A DNA stretch of 64,000 nucleotides from the NCBI RefSeq assembly GCF_009827335.1, contig NZ_WTYH01000001.1:62001-126000 (forward strand), in the 5' to 3' direction. Source of the stretch: Aurantiacibacter arachoides (GTDB lineage: Bacteria > Pseudomonadota > Alphaproteobacteria > Sphingomonadales > Sphingomonadaceae). This document shows positions 1 through 8,511 of this stretch, piece by piece. The notes beneath the pieces are model-generated. The model made no database searches. It saw only the letters and a program-made list of their open reading frames with translations, and was not told the origin of the DNA. Within the stretch, counting starts at the first letter, position 1, and the number at the start of each line of letters is the position of its first letter. Position numbers and translations under genes: made by a program.

Positions 1-2395
1 CGTCCTCGATGCTCTTGCGCAGACGCGCCAGCTGCGAGGCTTCGGAGAACGGTTTGCCCAGCGGATCCTGCACCAGGAAGTTGTCGACCGCCTTGCCCAC
101 GCGATTGGTGTGGATGCGTGCGTCGATCACGTTGCCGCCGGCCAGGTGGATGGCCCCGGCGATGCGGAAGAACAGGCCGGGGTGATCGTTGCCGATCACG
201 GTCACCAGCGTGGCGCCGAATTCGGGCGAGAACTGCGCCTCTATCGACAGCGGCAGCTCGCCATCGCGCGCGGCGGCGTAGTGCGGCAGGTTGAGCGCGA
301 TCACGTCCTCGGGCTCGGCGATCCAGTAGGTATCGTCGAAGCGGTCGTCGAGATCGGCGACGAGATGGCCCTTGTCGCCCAGCAGGTCGGTCACGCGCGC
401 CTTCTTGGCCGACACCCGCTCGGCCCGGCCGTGGGTCTTGTGCCCCAGCCGCAGCCGTTCCTGCGCCGCTTCGTAAAGGTCGGCCAGCAACTGGCGTTTC
501 CAGCTGTTCCATACGCCCGGCCCGACGGCGCGGATGTCGACGATGGTCAGCACGGTCAGCAGCCGCAGCCGCTCCAGGCTCTGCACCTCGCCGACGAAAT
601 CGACGATGGTCTTGTGATCGGACAGGTCGCGCTTGAAGGCGGTGGCGCTCATCAACAGGTGATAGCGCACCAGCCAGGCGACGAGGTCGGTCTCCTCCTC
701 GCTCATGCCCAGACGCGGGCACAGCCGCCGCGCCACATCGGCGCCCAGCACGGAATGGTCGCCGCCGCGCCCCTTGGCGATGTCGTGCAGCAGGGTGGCG
801 ACATACAGCACACGGCGATGGACCAGGCGTGGCATTATCCCCGAGGCAAGCGGATGATCGTCGGCCAGCGTCTGCCGCTCTATCTGCGACAGCAGGCCGA
901 TGGCGCGGATGGTGTGTTCGTCCACGGTGTAGTGGTGGTACATGTCCCACTGCATCTGGGCGTTGACCTTGCCGAAATCGGGCACGAAGCGGCCGAACAC
1001 GCCCGCCTCGTTCATCCAGCGCAATACGGGTTCGGGGTCTCTCCTGCCCGCCAGCACGTCCAGGAACAGCGCGTTGGCACGCGGATCGCGCCGCACCTCT
1101 GCGGTGATCGTGGCCGCATCACGCCGCGCCATGCGCATCGTGCCCGGATGAATGTCCAGCCCCTCGCGCTCGGCCAGGGTGAATATCGCGATCAGCCGCA
1201 CGGGATCCTGCTGGAACCAGTCGTCGGCAGGCGCGGCGATCTGGCCGCCGTGGACCACGAAGCCATCGATTTTCCTCGCCCGCCCCTTGCGCACCACGTC
1301 GAAGAAGCCCGCCACCACGCCGCGCGTCGCGGTTTCCTCTTCGAGGTGCGCGAGGAACACGCCGGTCAGGTGGCCGACGTGCTTGGCCTGCAGGAAATAC
1401 ATCTGCATGAACCGCTCCACCGCGCTCTTGCCCGGGCGATCGGCGTAGTTCATCCGCGCCGCGACCTCGCGCTGAAGGTCGAAGCTCAGCCGGTCCTCGC
1501 CGCGTTTGGCAAGCGTGTGCAGGTGCGCGCGGACCGCCAGCAGGAACCCCTCGGCGCGGCGGAAGCTGCGGTATTCGGAGTGCGTGAACAGGCCCTTTTC
1601 CACCAGTTCGGCGGCGCTCTGCACACGGTAAAGATACTTGCCGATCCAGTAGAGCGTCTGCAGGTCGCGCAAGCCGCCCTTGCCGTCCTTCACATTGGGT
1701 TCGACGACATAACGCGAATCGCCCATGCGGCGGTGGCGCGCGTTCCGTTCCTCCAGCTTTTCCTGCACGAAGGTGCTTTCGGAACCCGGCACCACCTCGG
1801 CGCGGTAACGGCGCCCGGCCTCTGCGTTGAGCGCCTGGTCCCCCCACAGGAAGCGCGCCTCCAGCAGCGCGGTGCGGATCGTCAGGTCTTCCTTCGCCAT
1901 GCGCACCATCTCGTCGAGCGAGCGCGACGAGTGGCCGACCGTCAGGTTCAGATCCCACAGGTAGTAGAGGATCGCCTCGATCACCTGTTCGCACCAGGCG
2001 GTCGGCTTGCCCGGCGTGATGAAGGCCAAGTCGACGTCCGAATAGGGCGCCATCTCGCCGCGTCCGTAGCCACCGACGGCGACCAGCGCGATGCGCTCTC
2101 CGCTCGACCGGTTGGCGGCGGGATAGACGTGCAGGGTCACATGATCGTGGATCACCCGGATCAGCTGGTCGATGAGGAACGCCTGCCCATGCGCGTGCTC
2201 GTGCCCGGCGCCGGGGCGCTTCAGCAGCCGGCCCTGCAACTCGGCGCGCCCGTCCGCCAGCGCGGCGCGCAGCAACGCGACCACGGCCGGCCGGCCCTTG
2301 GCCGCGCCCTTTTCCGCCACCACGGCGTCGATTGCCGCGGCAAGCGCGCGGCGATCGACGATCTTGCGCTGATTGGGAACCTTGGGAAGCGTCAT
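1..2395 (-). CDS. glnD: Bifunctional uridylyltransferase/uridylyl-removing enzyme GlnD (C-terminus cut by window edge)
   Basis: GlnD uridylylates and de-uridylylates the PII signal proteins in response to glutamine, so it is the nitrogen sensor of the cell. The minus-strand frame starts at an ATG whose first base is 2395 (MTLPKVPNQRK) and is open to base 1, about 798 codons. Near residue 110 it has the nucleotidyltransferase motif GGYGRGEMAPYSDVDL. In the middle it has the HD phosphohydrolase signature LLHDIAKGRGGDHS. At the window edge it enters the first C-terminal ACT domain (DNFLVQDPLGKPFSE). Family members are usually 900 or more residues, so roughly 120 residues, including the second ACT domain, lie outside. 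It is divergent from lgt with about 127 bp between them. Confidence 0.95.
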   Translation of the reverse strand, partial: MTLPKVPNQRKIVDRRALAAAIDAVVAEKGAAKGRPAVVALLRAALADGRAELQGRLLKRPGAGHEHAHGQAFLIDQLIRVIHDHVTLHVYPAANRSSGERIALVAVGGYGRGEMAPYSDVDLAFITPGKPTAWCEQVIEAILYYLWDLNLTVGHSSRSLDEMVRMAKEDLTIRTALLEARFLWGDQALNAEAGRRYRAEVVPGSESTFVQEKLEERNARHRRMGDSRYVVEPNVKDGKGGLRDLQTLYWIGKYLYRVQSAAELVEKGLFTHSEYRSFRRAEGFLLAVRAHLHTLAKRGEDRLSFDLQREVAARMNYADRPGKSAVERFMQMYFLQAKHVGHLTGVFLAHLEEETATRGVVAGFFDVVRKGRARKIDGFVVHGGQIAAPADDWFQQDPVRLIAIFTLAEREGLDIHPGTMRMARRDAATITAEVRRDPRANALFLDVLAGRRDPEPVLRWMNEAGVFGRFVPDFGKVNAQMQWDMYHHYTVDEHTIRAIGLLSQIERQTLADDHPLASGIMPRLVHRRVLYVATLLHDIAKGRGGDHSVLGADVARRLCPRLGMSEEETDLVAWLVRYHLLMSATAFKRDLSDHKTIVDFVGEVQSLERLRLLTVLTIVDIRAVGPGVWNSWKRQLLADLYEAAQERLRLGHKTHGRAERVSAKKARVTDLLGDKGHLVADLDDRFDDTYWIAEPEDVIALNLPHYAAARDGELPLSIEAQFSPEFGATLVTVIGNDHPGLFFRIAGAIHLAGGNVIDARIHTNRVGKAVDNFLVQDPLGKPFSEASQLARLRKSIED

Positions 2396-2522
2396 CGCCA
2401 CTGGAAATAGGCGTGGCCGCGCGCTTTGGCAAAGCCTCGCCTCTTTCAACCACCGACGCCCTGTGCCAAGGCTCCGGGCCCACGGGCCGCGCGGCGGCTG
2501 CAAGCAACGAGGCGCTTCACCC

Positions 2523-3440
2523 ATGCTCGACCTGCTAGCTCTGGCCACCGCTACGGCGAGCGAGCCGATCTACTGGCGCGACCTCGGCTTCACGCCGGGT
2601 ATCGAGCTCGGCTTCTTCACCCTGCGATACTACTCGCTGGCCTACCTGATCGGGCTGATCTTCGCCTACTGGCACACCAGCCGCATGATCAAGTCGCCCG
2701 GCGCGCCGATGGCGCAGGTCCACGTCGACGACCTGTTCTTCTACTGCATGCTGGGCGTGATCCTCGGCGGACGGCTGGGTTACCTGATGTTCTACGAGCC
2801 GAGCCTGTGGACCGACTTTTCCGGCGACGGCTTCGTCACCTGGCGCGCGCTCAGGCTGTGGGACGGCGGCATGAGCTTCCACGGCGGACTGCTCGGCGTG
2901 GTGGTGGCCATCGCCTACGTCTGCTGGCGCAACAAGCTGCCGTTCCTGCGCGTGGCCGACTACATCAGCGTCAGCGTGGGCATGGGGATGCTGCTCGGCC
3001 GGCTGGCGAACTTCGTCAATGGCGAGTTGTGGGGCCGCCCTGCCGGGCCGGACGCACCGCTGGCGATGATCTTCCCCGGCGACCCGCTGGGCTTGGCCCG
3101 CCATCCCAGCCAGCTCTACCAGGCCGTGGGCGAGGGGCTGATCGTGCTGGTCGTGATGCTCAGCCTGTTCTGGCTTACCCGCGCACGTTTCCGCACCGGG
3201 TTGCTGGTGGGCGTGTTCACCGTGCTCATCAGCCTGGCGCGCTTCGTGGTCGAATTCTTCCGCAACCCGGACCAGCAGCTGACCTGGGTGGTGGAGGATA
3301 CCGGCCTCAGCATGGGCCAGTGGCTGACCATCCCGCTGATCGTCCTGGGCCTTGTCGTGGTCGTCTGGGCGCTGCGCCGCCCGGCCATCGCCAGCGGCGC
3401 GCCGGTGGCCGCCACCGCCACGGGGGCCGGACCGGCTTGA
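2523..3440 (+). CDS. lgt: Prolipoprotein diacylglyceryl transferase Lgt
   Basis: Lgt is the inner-membrane enzyme that moves diacylglycerol from phosphatidylglycerol to the lipobox cysteine of prolipoproteins, the first step of lipoprotein maturation. The 305-residue product is polytopic. It shows the family features DGGMSFHGGLLG, GRLANFVNGELWG and RHPSQLYQA, which includes the invariant Arg and the HPSQ segment. I chose the ATG at 2523 because family similarity begins right after it; the frame is open upstream but carries no conserved sequence there. The stop codon overlaps the TTG start of the following methyltransferase gene, which suggests translational coupling. Several lipoproteins encoded elsewhere in the window would be its substrates. 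Confidence 0.96.
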   Translation: MLDLLALATATASEPIYWRDLGFTPGIELGFFTLRYYSLAYLIGLIFAYWHTSRMIKSPGAPMAQVHVDDLFFYCMLGVILGGRLGYLMFYEPSLWTDFSGDGFVTWRALRLWDGGMSFHGGLLGVVVAIAYVCWRNKLPFLRVADYISVSVGMGMLLGRLANFVNGELWGRPAGPDAPLAMIFPGDPLGLARHPSQLYQAVGEGLIVLVVMLSLFWLTRARFRTGLLVGVFTVLISLARFVVEFFRNPDQQLTWVVEDTGLSMGQWLTIPLIVLGLVVVVWALRRPAIASGAPVAATATGAGPA

Positions 3441-4498
3441 GCGCATTCGACGAGGCGCGCGATCTGGCCGACGTGTTCCGGCGGTTGATCGGCTCGACCG
3501 GGCCGATCAGCCTGATGCACTACATGGGCGAGAGCAACGCCCGCTACTACGCCAGGCGCGATCCGCTGGGCAGCGCCGGCGATTTCGTCACCGCGCCCGA
3601 GATCAGCCAGATGTTCGGCGAACTGATCGGCCTGTGGCTGGCCGACATGTGGATCCGCGCCGGGCGCACGGAACCGGTGCACTACGTCGAGCTCGGCCCC
3701 GGCAGGGGGACGCTGGCACGCGACGCCCGGCGCGCCATGCGGCGCTACGGGCTGGAGCCAAGGATGCACCTCGTCGAGGGGAGCACGCGCCTGCGCGACG
3801 CGCAGCTGGAACAGGTGCCCGACGCCATCCACCATCACGACCTTTCGCGGGTGCCGATGGAAGGGCCGGTGCTGCTCGTCGCCAACGAGTTTCTCGATGC
3901 CCTGGCCGTGCGCCAACTGGTCAAGACCGACGCCGGCTGGCGCGAGGTGATGGTCGGCTGCGACGCGGCGGGCCGGTTCATCGAGGTGCCGGGACGCCAG
4001 CCGATGGATTCCGCCGTGCCCGAGGCGCGCCGCGATGCACCCGCTGGCACGATCATCGAAACATCGCCCGCCGCCGCCTCCACCTTGTTCGAGGTCGCCG
4101 GGCGGCTGGCCAACCAGGGCGGCGCCGCGTTGATCATCGATTACGGCTATACCGATGCCCGAAGCGGTTCGAGCGTCCAGGCCGTGCGCGCGCACGAGAA
4201 GCTGGGACTGTTCGATGCGCCGGGGGAAGCGGACCTTTCCGCCCATGTCGACTTTGCGCAGATGGAACTGATCGCCGCCTCGCGGGGATGCCGCGTGCTG
4301 GGCACGGTGACGCAAGGCGAGTGGCTGGAAACGCTCGGCATCGCCAATCGCGCCGACGCGCTGGCCGCGTTTGCCCCGCAGCATCGCGATGCGCTGCACC
4401 GCGCCGTCCACCGCCTGACCGCTCCCGATGAAATGGGCCAGCTGTTCAAGGTGATGGGCCTTGCCGGACCGGACTGGCCCGACGGGGTGGGTTTCTAG
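3437..4498 (+). CDS. SAM-dependent methyltransferase, MidA/NDUFAF7 (DUF185) family
   Basis: The product belongs to the family of mitochondrial NDUFAF7/MidA, class I methyltransferases; the eukaryotic members methylate an arginine of complex I subunit NDUFS2, while the bacterial substrate is not settled. The 353-residue sequence shows the SAM-binding glycine motif VELGPGRGTLARD, the family segments GDFVTAPEISQMFGELIG and ANEFLDALAVRQ, and IIDYGY near the C-terminal third. I place the start at the TTG at 3437, which overlaps the lgt stop (TTGA) and brings the N-terminus to the usual point; the first in-frame ATG (3516) would cut conserved sequence. The gene ends tail-to-tail with the transporter gene on the other strand, overlapping by 4 bases. 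Confidence 0.88.
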   Translation: MSAFDEARDLADVFRRLIGSTGPISLMHYMGESNARYYARRDPLGSAGDFVTAPEISQMFGELIGLWLADMWIRAGRTEPVHYVELGPGRGTLARDARRAMRRYGLEPRMHLVEGSTRLRDAQLEQVPDAIHHHDLSRVPMEGPVLLVANEFLDALAVRQLVKTDAGWREVMVGCDAAGRFIEVPGRQPMDSAVPEARRDAPAGTIIETSPAAASTLFEVAGRLANQGGAALIIDYGYTDARSGSSVQAVRAHEKLGLFDAPGEADLSAHVDFAQMELIAASRGCRVLGTVTQGEWLETLGIANRADALAAFAPQHRDALHRAVHRLTAPDEMGQLFKVMGLAGPDWPDGVGF

Positions 4499-6057
4499 AG
4501 GGGGGGGGTAGGCTTCCAGGGTAACTGCCCGAGCAACCAGCGCGCGGCCTCTTCCGGCGATCGCTTGTCCGCCTCGCGGTCCACCATGTAGTTCGCCTCG
4601 CGCATCGTGCGCACGTCGATGGCGTCCACCAGCGGCGCCAGCACGGCGGCCAGCCGTTCATCGTCGGCAAGACCGGGGGCGAGCATCAGGATCGCGTCGT
4701 AGTTGGGCAGGGCGCCACGCGGATCGGCCAGCACCACCAGGTCGTCCGCCGCGATGCGCCCGTCGGAGGTGTAGGCGCTGATGACGTCGACATCCCCGGT
4801 GGCGAGCGCGGCATACATCAGCGTGGGCGCAAAGGTGCGTTGCTCGCCAAAGCGCAGACCATAGGCAGCCCGAACCGCCTGCCATTCGGGCCGCTCGAAA
4901 AACTCCGGGTCGCCGCCCACGGTCATGCCCGGTGCCCTTGCCGCAAGGTCGGCCACGCTGCCGATCCCGGCCGCGCGTGCCCGGTCCTGCCGCATGGCGA
5001 GGCCATAGGCGTTCTCGAACCCCAACCGGCCAAGCACGCGCGTGCCGCTCGTCTCCCGTTCCCAGCGCACCAGCTCGCCATACATCGCATCGCGGCCCGG
5101 ATTGTCGGTGCGGCCCAGTTCGTTGGCCCAGATCGTGCCGGTATAATCCACCGCCACGTCGATTGCCCCGGTGGCGAGCGCATCGTGGATGACGGCCGAT
5201 CCCAACCCTTCCCGGTAAGTCACGCGGTATCCGGCCTGCTCCAGCACGATGCCGATCGCGCGGGCGAGAATGTATTGTTCGGAAAAGGTCTTGGCACCGA
5301 TCGCGATCGTCTCGCGTTCTTCCCCGCCGCGCCAGTTGACGGTGGAGAGCGCGGCGGCGGCAACGCCCGCCAGCGCGAGTGCCGCGCCCAGCAGCGCCAG
5401 CCGGAGACGGCGCAGGGCCAGGCCGCGCTCGATCAGCGCAAACAAGGCGTCGGCCAGCAGGGCGAGGCCCGCGCTCGCCACGCAGCCTGCCAGCACCAGC
5501 GCCCAGTTCTGCGTCTGCAGGCCGGCAAAGATCGGATCGCCCAGGCTCGGCTGGCCGATGGTCGTGGCAAGCGTCGCCGCGCCGATGGTCCAGACGCTGG
5601 CCGTGCGGATGCCCGCCATCACATAGGGCGCGGCCAGCGGCGCCTCCACAAGCCGCAGCTTCTGCCCCGCCGTCATGCCCAGCCCGTCCGCCGCCTCGAT
5701 CGCCTGCGGATCGATGTTGGCGAGCGCGGTGACCGCGTTGCGCAGGATCGGCAGCAGGGCGTAGAGCGACAGCGCCAGCCAGGCGGGCAGGAAGCCCAGC
5801 GTCGGCAATCCATCGCCGAACACCGCCCGCGCCGCCAGCAGCACGGGAAAGAACAGCGCGAGCAGTGCGAGCGCGGGGATCGTCTGCACCAGGCTCGCCA
5901 TGCCCAGCGCCGCGCGCTCCACGGCGGGCGAACGGCTGGCCCAGACCGCCAGCGGCAGGGCGAAAACCATGGCAAACGCCACGGCGGTGGCGCTCAGCAG
6001 AACGTGCTGGGCCAGTTGCGGGCCGAGATTGCCGAGCGCGTCGATCAGGGCGTTCAT
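4495..6057 (-). CDS. Fused permease and substrate-binding protein of an osmoprotectant/glycine betaine ABC importer (OpuB type)
   Basis: This 520-residue protein joins two parts of a compatible-solute importer. Residues 1 to about 215 form a polytopic permease with the EAA-loop region EAADGLGMTAGQKLRLVEAPLA. A membrane-spanning linker (about 215-240) leads to an OpuAC/ProX-like binding domain starting IAIGAKTFSEQYILA and containing VDYTGTIW and a C-terminal REANYMVD segment. Family members with this fusion bind choline, glycine betaine or related quaternary amines; the exact ligand cannot be read here. Its ATG overlaps the stop of the upstream ATPase gene (ATGA), so the two form an operon. 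Its stop overlaps the convergent methyltransferase gene. Confidence 0.9.
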   Translation of the reverse strand: MNALIDALGNLGPQLAQHVLLSATAVAFAMVFALPLAVWASRSPAVERAALGMASLVQTIPALALLALFFPVLLAARAVFGDGLPTLGFLPAWLALSLYALLPILRNAVTALANIDPQAIEAADGLGMTAGQKLRLVEAPLAAPYVMAGIRTASVWTIGAATLATTIGQPSLGDPIFAGLQTQNWALVLAGCVASAGLALLADALFALIERGLALRRLRLALLGAALALAGVAAAALSTVNWRGGEERETIAIGAKTFSEQYILARAIGIVLEQAGYRVTYREGLGSAVIHDALATGAIDVAVDYTGTIWANELGRTDNPGRDAMYGELVRWERETSGTRVLGRLGFENAYGLAMRQDRARAAGIGSVADLAARAPGMTVGGDPEFFERPEWQAVRAAYGLRFGEQRTFAPTLMYAALATGDVDVISAYTSDGRIAADDLVVLADPRGALPNYDAILMLAPGLADDERLAAVLAPLVDAIDVRTMREANYMVDREADKRSPEEAARWLLGQLPWKPTPPL

Positions 6058-6836
6058 CGCGTTGCCTCGGCCAGCCGGTCCGACAGTCTGAGGGCCTGGG
6101 CACGTGGCACCGCCACCAGCGCCTGCGCCACGGCGCCGCCGGCACCGCGCATCAACGCGGCAGGCGTCTCGTCGGCAACGACGAGGCCCCGGTCCATCAC
6201 CAGCACCCTGTCGGCCAAGAGCAGCGCCTCGGTCATGTCGTGGGTCACCATGATCGTGGTCAGCCCAAGCTCGTCGTGCAGCGCGCGCACCCGCTCCCCC
6301 AGCCCTGCGCGGGTGATCGGGTCGAGCGCACCGAACGGTTCGTCCATCAGCAGCAGTCCGGGGTTTCCTGCCAGTGCGCGAGCCACGCCCACGCGCTGGC
6401 GCTGGCCTCCCGAGAGCGCGTCGGGATAGCGCGTGGCAAGCCCGGCATCGAGCTCGACCAGTGCCAGCAGTTCGGCAAGACGGTCGGCGGTCAGCCGCTG
6501 GCCCTCAAGGCGCGGAACCATCCCGATGTTCTCGGCCACGCGCAGATGGGAGAACAGGCCGACGCCCTGAAAGACATAGCCGATGGAACGGCGCAGGGCA
6601 GCAGGCGCGATGGCGGCGACGTCGCGGCCCTCGATCAGCACGCGGCCGGCATCGGGTTCGACCAGGCGATTGACGGTCTTCAGCAGGGTCGACTTGCCCG
6701 ACCCCGAGGCGCCCACCAGCGCCACAAATGCGTCAGCGTCGATGGCGAGGGACACGCCGGCTACCGCCGTGGTGTCGCCGAACTGGCGGGCCACGCTCTC
6801 GAAGCGCAGGAAGGGCGGGGCGGCGGCGGGATCCAT
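6054..6836 (-). CDS. ATP-binding subunit of the osmoprotectant ABC importer (OpuBA/ProV-like)
   Basis: The ATPase partner of the fused permease/binding protein encoded immediately downstream. The 260 residues contain Walker A (GASGSGKSTLL), the Q-loop (FQGVGLFSHL), the ABC signature (LSGGQRQRVGVARAL), Walker B (LLLMDEPFGALD) and the switch histidine (MVTHDM). The sequence ends soon after the ABC fold and lacks the tandem CBS domains found at the C-terminus of ProV/OpuAA proteins that sense ionic strength, so osmotic gating by CBS domains is not expected. The stop overlaps the next start by ATGA. It is followed upstream, in the same orientation, by the sensor kinase gene after only 11 bp. Confidence 0.9.
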   Translation of the reverse strand: MDPAAAPPFLRFESVARQFGDTTAVAGVSLAIDADAFVALVGASGSGKSTLLKTVNRLVEPDAGRVLIEGRDVAAIAPAALRRSIGYVFQGVGLFSHLRVAENIGMVPRLEGQRLTADRLAELLALVELDAGLATRYPDALSGGQRQRVGVARALAGNPGLLLMDEPFGALDPITRAGLGERVRALHDELGLTTIMVTHDMTEALLLADRVLVMDRGLVVADETPAALMRGAGGAVAQALVAVPRAQALRLSDRLAEATR

Positions 6837-6847
6837 CGCCGCGCAGG

Positions 6848-8335
6848 CTAGCGGGCGATGGCGGCCTTGGAAACGGTCAGGTCGATCACCAGCCCGTCAG
6901 CACGAAAATGCCGCTGCCAGCTCCCGCCAAGCTGCCCGGTCACGCTCATTTCCACGAGGCGGGAGCCGAACCCGGTTTCGCCGCTCTCGATCACCGCCGG
7001 GCCGCCGTGCTCCTGCCAGGTCAGGTGCACGGTCTCGCCTTCGTCGGTCATGGTCAGGGTGACGTGGCCCTCGTCGACGGACAGCGCACCGTATTTGGCC
7101 GCGTTGGTCGCCAGTTCGTGGAACACCAGCGCCAGCGGGGTGGCGGCTGCCGCACCTACCGGCACATCGTCGCCGGTGATCCGCACGCGATCCTCGCCGG
7201 AACCGTCGCGATAGGGCTTGAACAACGCGCCCAGCAGGCCCCGGAGCGCGTCGTGGCTGACGCTGGCATGGCCGGCGCGGACGAATTCGTTTGCCCGTCC
7301 CAGCGCCCGCAGGACATCGGTCAACTCGGCAACGAAGGGCTGAACGGCGGGATCCTTGCGCGCCTTCAACGTGGCAAGGCCGATTACCACCGCAAACAGG
7401 TTCTTGATCCGGTGCGACAGTTCGTGGGCGAGCAGATCGCGCTCCTCCAGCGCACGGCGCACCTCGTCGATATCGGTGACGGTGCCGAACCAGCGCACCG
7501 GATCGCCTTCGTGTTCGGATACCGGGACGCCGAGCCCAAGCATCCAGAACCAGCTGCCGTCGGCCTGCCGCAGACGATATTCTGCCTCGAAACTCTTGCC
7601 CGCATCAAGGCAGCGCTGCCATTCGTCCAGAACCCGATCGGCATCGTCGGGGTGGATGAACGGACGCCACGCGTCGGCCGAGCCGGGCGGCGGGGCGCCG
7701 GTCTGCTCGGCCCAGCGCTTATTGAAATAGTCGAAGTTTCCGTGTTCGTCGGCGGACCAGGCGATCTGCGGCAGCCCCTCCAGCACTCGGCGCAGGCGCT
7801 CCTCACGCTCGGCGATCGCGCGGTCGGCGGAGAGGCGGATGCGCCGCGCCGCCAGTCGCCGCATTGCCGCCTGCGCCAGCACGCGCAAGCCTTCGCGCTG
7901 GAAGTCCTCCAATGGCACATCGCGCGCCTCGGTATCGATCACGCACAACGTGCCGAGCGAGGCGCCTTCCTCCGACACCAGCGGCTGGCCCGCGTAATAG
8001 CGCACGTTGGCAGGCCCGGTGACCAGCGGGTTGTCGGCGAAGCGATCGTCCCTGGTGGCATCGGGCACCTCGAGCATCTCGTCCTTGCCCAGGGTGTGGA
8101 TGCAGAACGCCACGTCGCGGTCGGTTTCGCGTTGGTCGATGCCATCACGGGCAAGGAAATGCTGCGTGTCCTGCTTGATCAGCGAGACCATCGACACCGG
8201 CGCCCGGCACAGCTTGGCGGCGAAAGCGACGATGGCCTGCAGTTCGGGATCGTCCTCGATCGCGGCGGCTTCGTAGCTGTCCAGCACGCGCAGTCGCTCC
8301 GCCTCGTCGCCATATTCCGGCGCGGTTGGAGACAT
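6848..8335 (-). CDS. HWE-type sensor histidine kinase with GAF and PAS domains
   Basis: A soluble sensor kinase of the HWE/HisKA_2 class typical of alphaproteobacteria. An N-terminal GAF domain (ERLRVLDSYE onward; DVAFCIHT, YAGQPLV, LGTLCVIDT) is followed by a PAS/PAC domain (LEGLPQIAWSADEHGNF, then WFGTVTDIDE). The kinase core has the phospho-acceptor ELSHRIKNLFAVV, the N box ELATNAAKYGAL and the glycine box GFGSRLVEM. No membrane segment or receiver domain is present, so a separate response regulator must exist. GAF and PAS domains of this type often bind flavin, haem or bilin, but the ligand cannot be inferred. Start is uncertain: ATG at 8335 is used; TTG at 8368 (with a nearby GAGG) and ATG at 8404 are alternatives. 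Confidence 0.9.
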   Translation of the reverse strand: MSPTAPEYGDEAERLRVLDSYEAAAIEDDPELQAIVAFAAKLCRAPVSMVSLIKQDTQHFLARDGIDQRETDRDVAFCIHTLGKDEMLEVPDATRDDRFADNPLVTGPANVRYYAGQPLVSEEGASLGTLCVIDTEARDVPLEDFQREGLRVLAQAAMRRLAARRIRLSADRAIAEREERLRRVLEGLPQIAWSADEHGNFDYFNKRWAEQTGAPPPGSADAWRPFIHPDDADRVLDEWQRCLDAGKSFEAEYRLRQADGSWFWMLGLGVPVSEHEGDPVRWFGTVTDIDEVRRALEERDLLAHELSHRIKNLFAVVIGLATLKARKDPAVQPFVAELTDVLRALGRANEFVRAGHASVSHDALRGLLGALFKPYRDGSGEDRVRITGDDVPVGAAAATPLALVFHELATNAAKYGALSVDEGHVTLTMTDEGETVHLTWQEHGGPAVIESGETGFGSRLVEMSVTGQLGGSWQRHFRADGLVIDLTVSKAAIAR

Positions 8336-8511
8336 GGCACTGCGGGGCTTGGGGTCGTGCAGGTTCAAGACATCGCCTCGTGGGGTTTCGCGTAAGTGCG
8401 CCATATAGGTGATGCGGGCGCGCTTCGCCAATGCGGTTTGCCTTGTGCCGCCGCCTTGCTATTGGCACCGGCATCCCCGCCCCTTTTTTGATGCAATGGA
8501 GCCACCCCCGC

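Noticed and set aside
110..2410. Long plus-strand open frame of 766 codons
   Set aside because: It lies antisense to glnD, whose minus-strand product matches the family from end to end; the plus-strand product is a His/Arg/Gln/Ala-rich artefact of high-GC codon bias.
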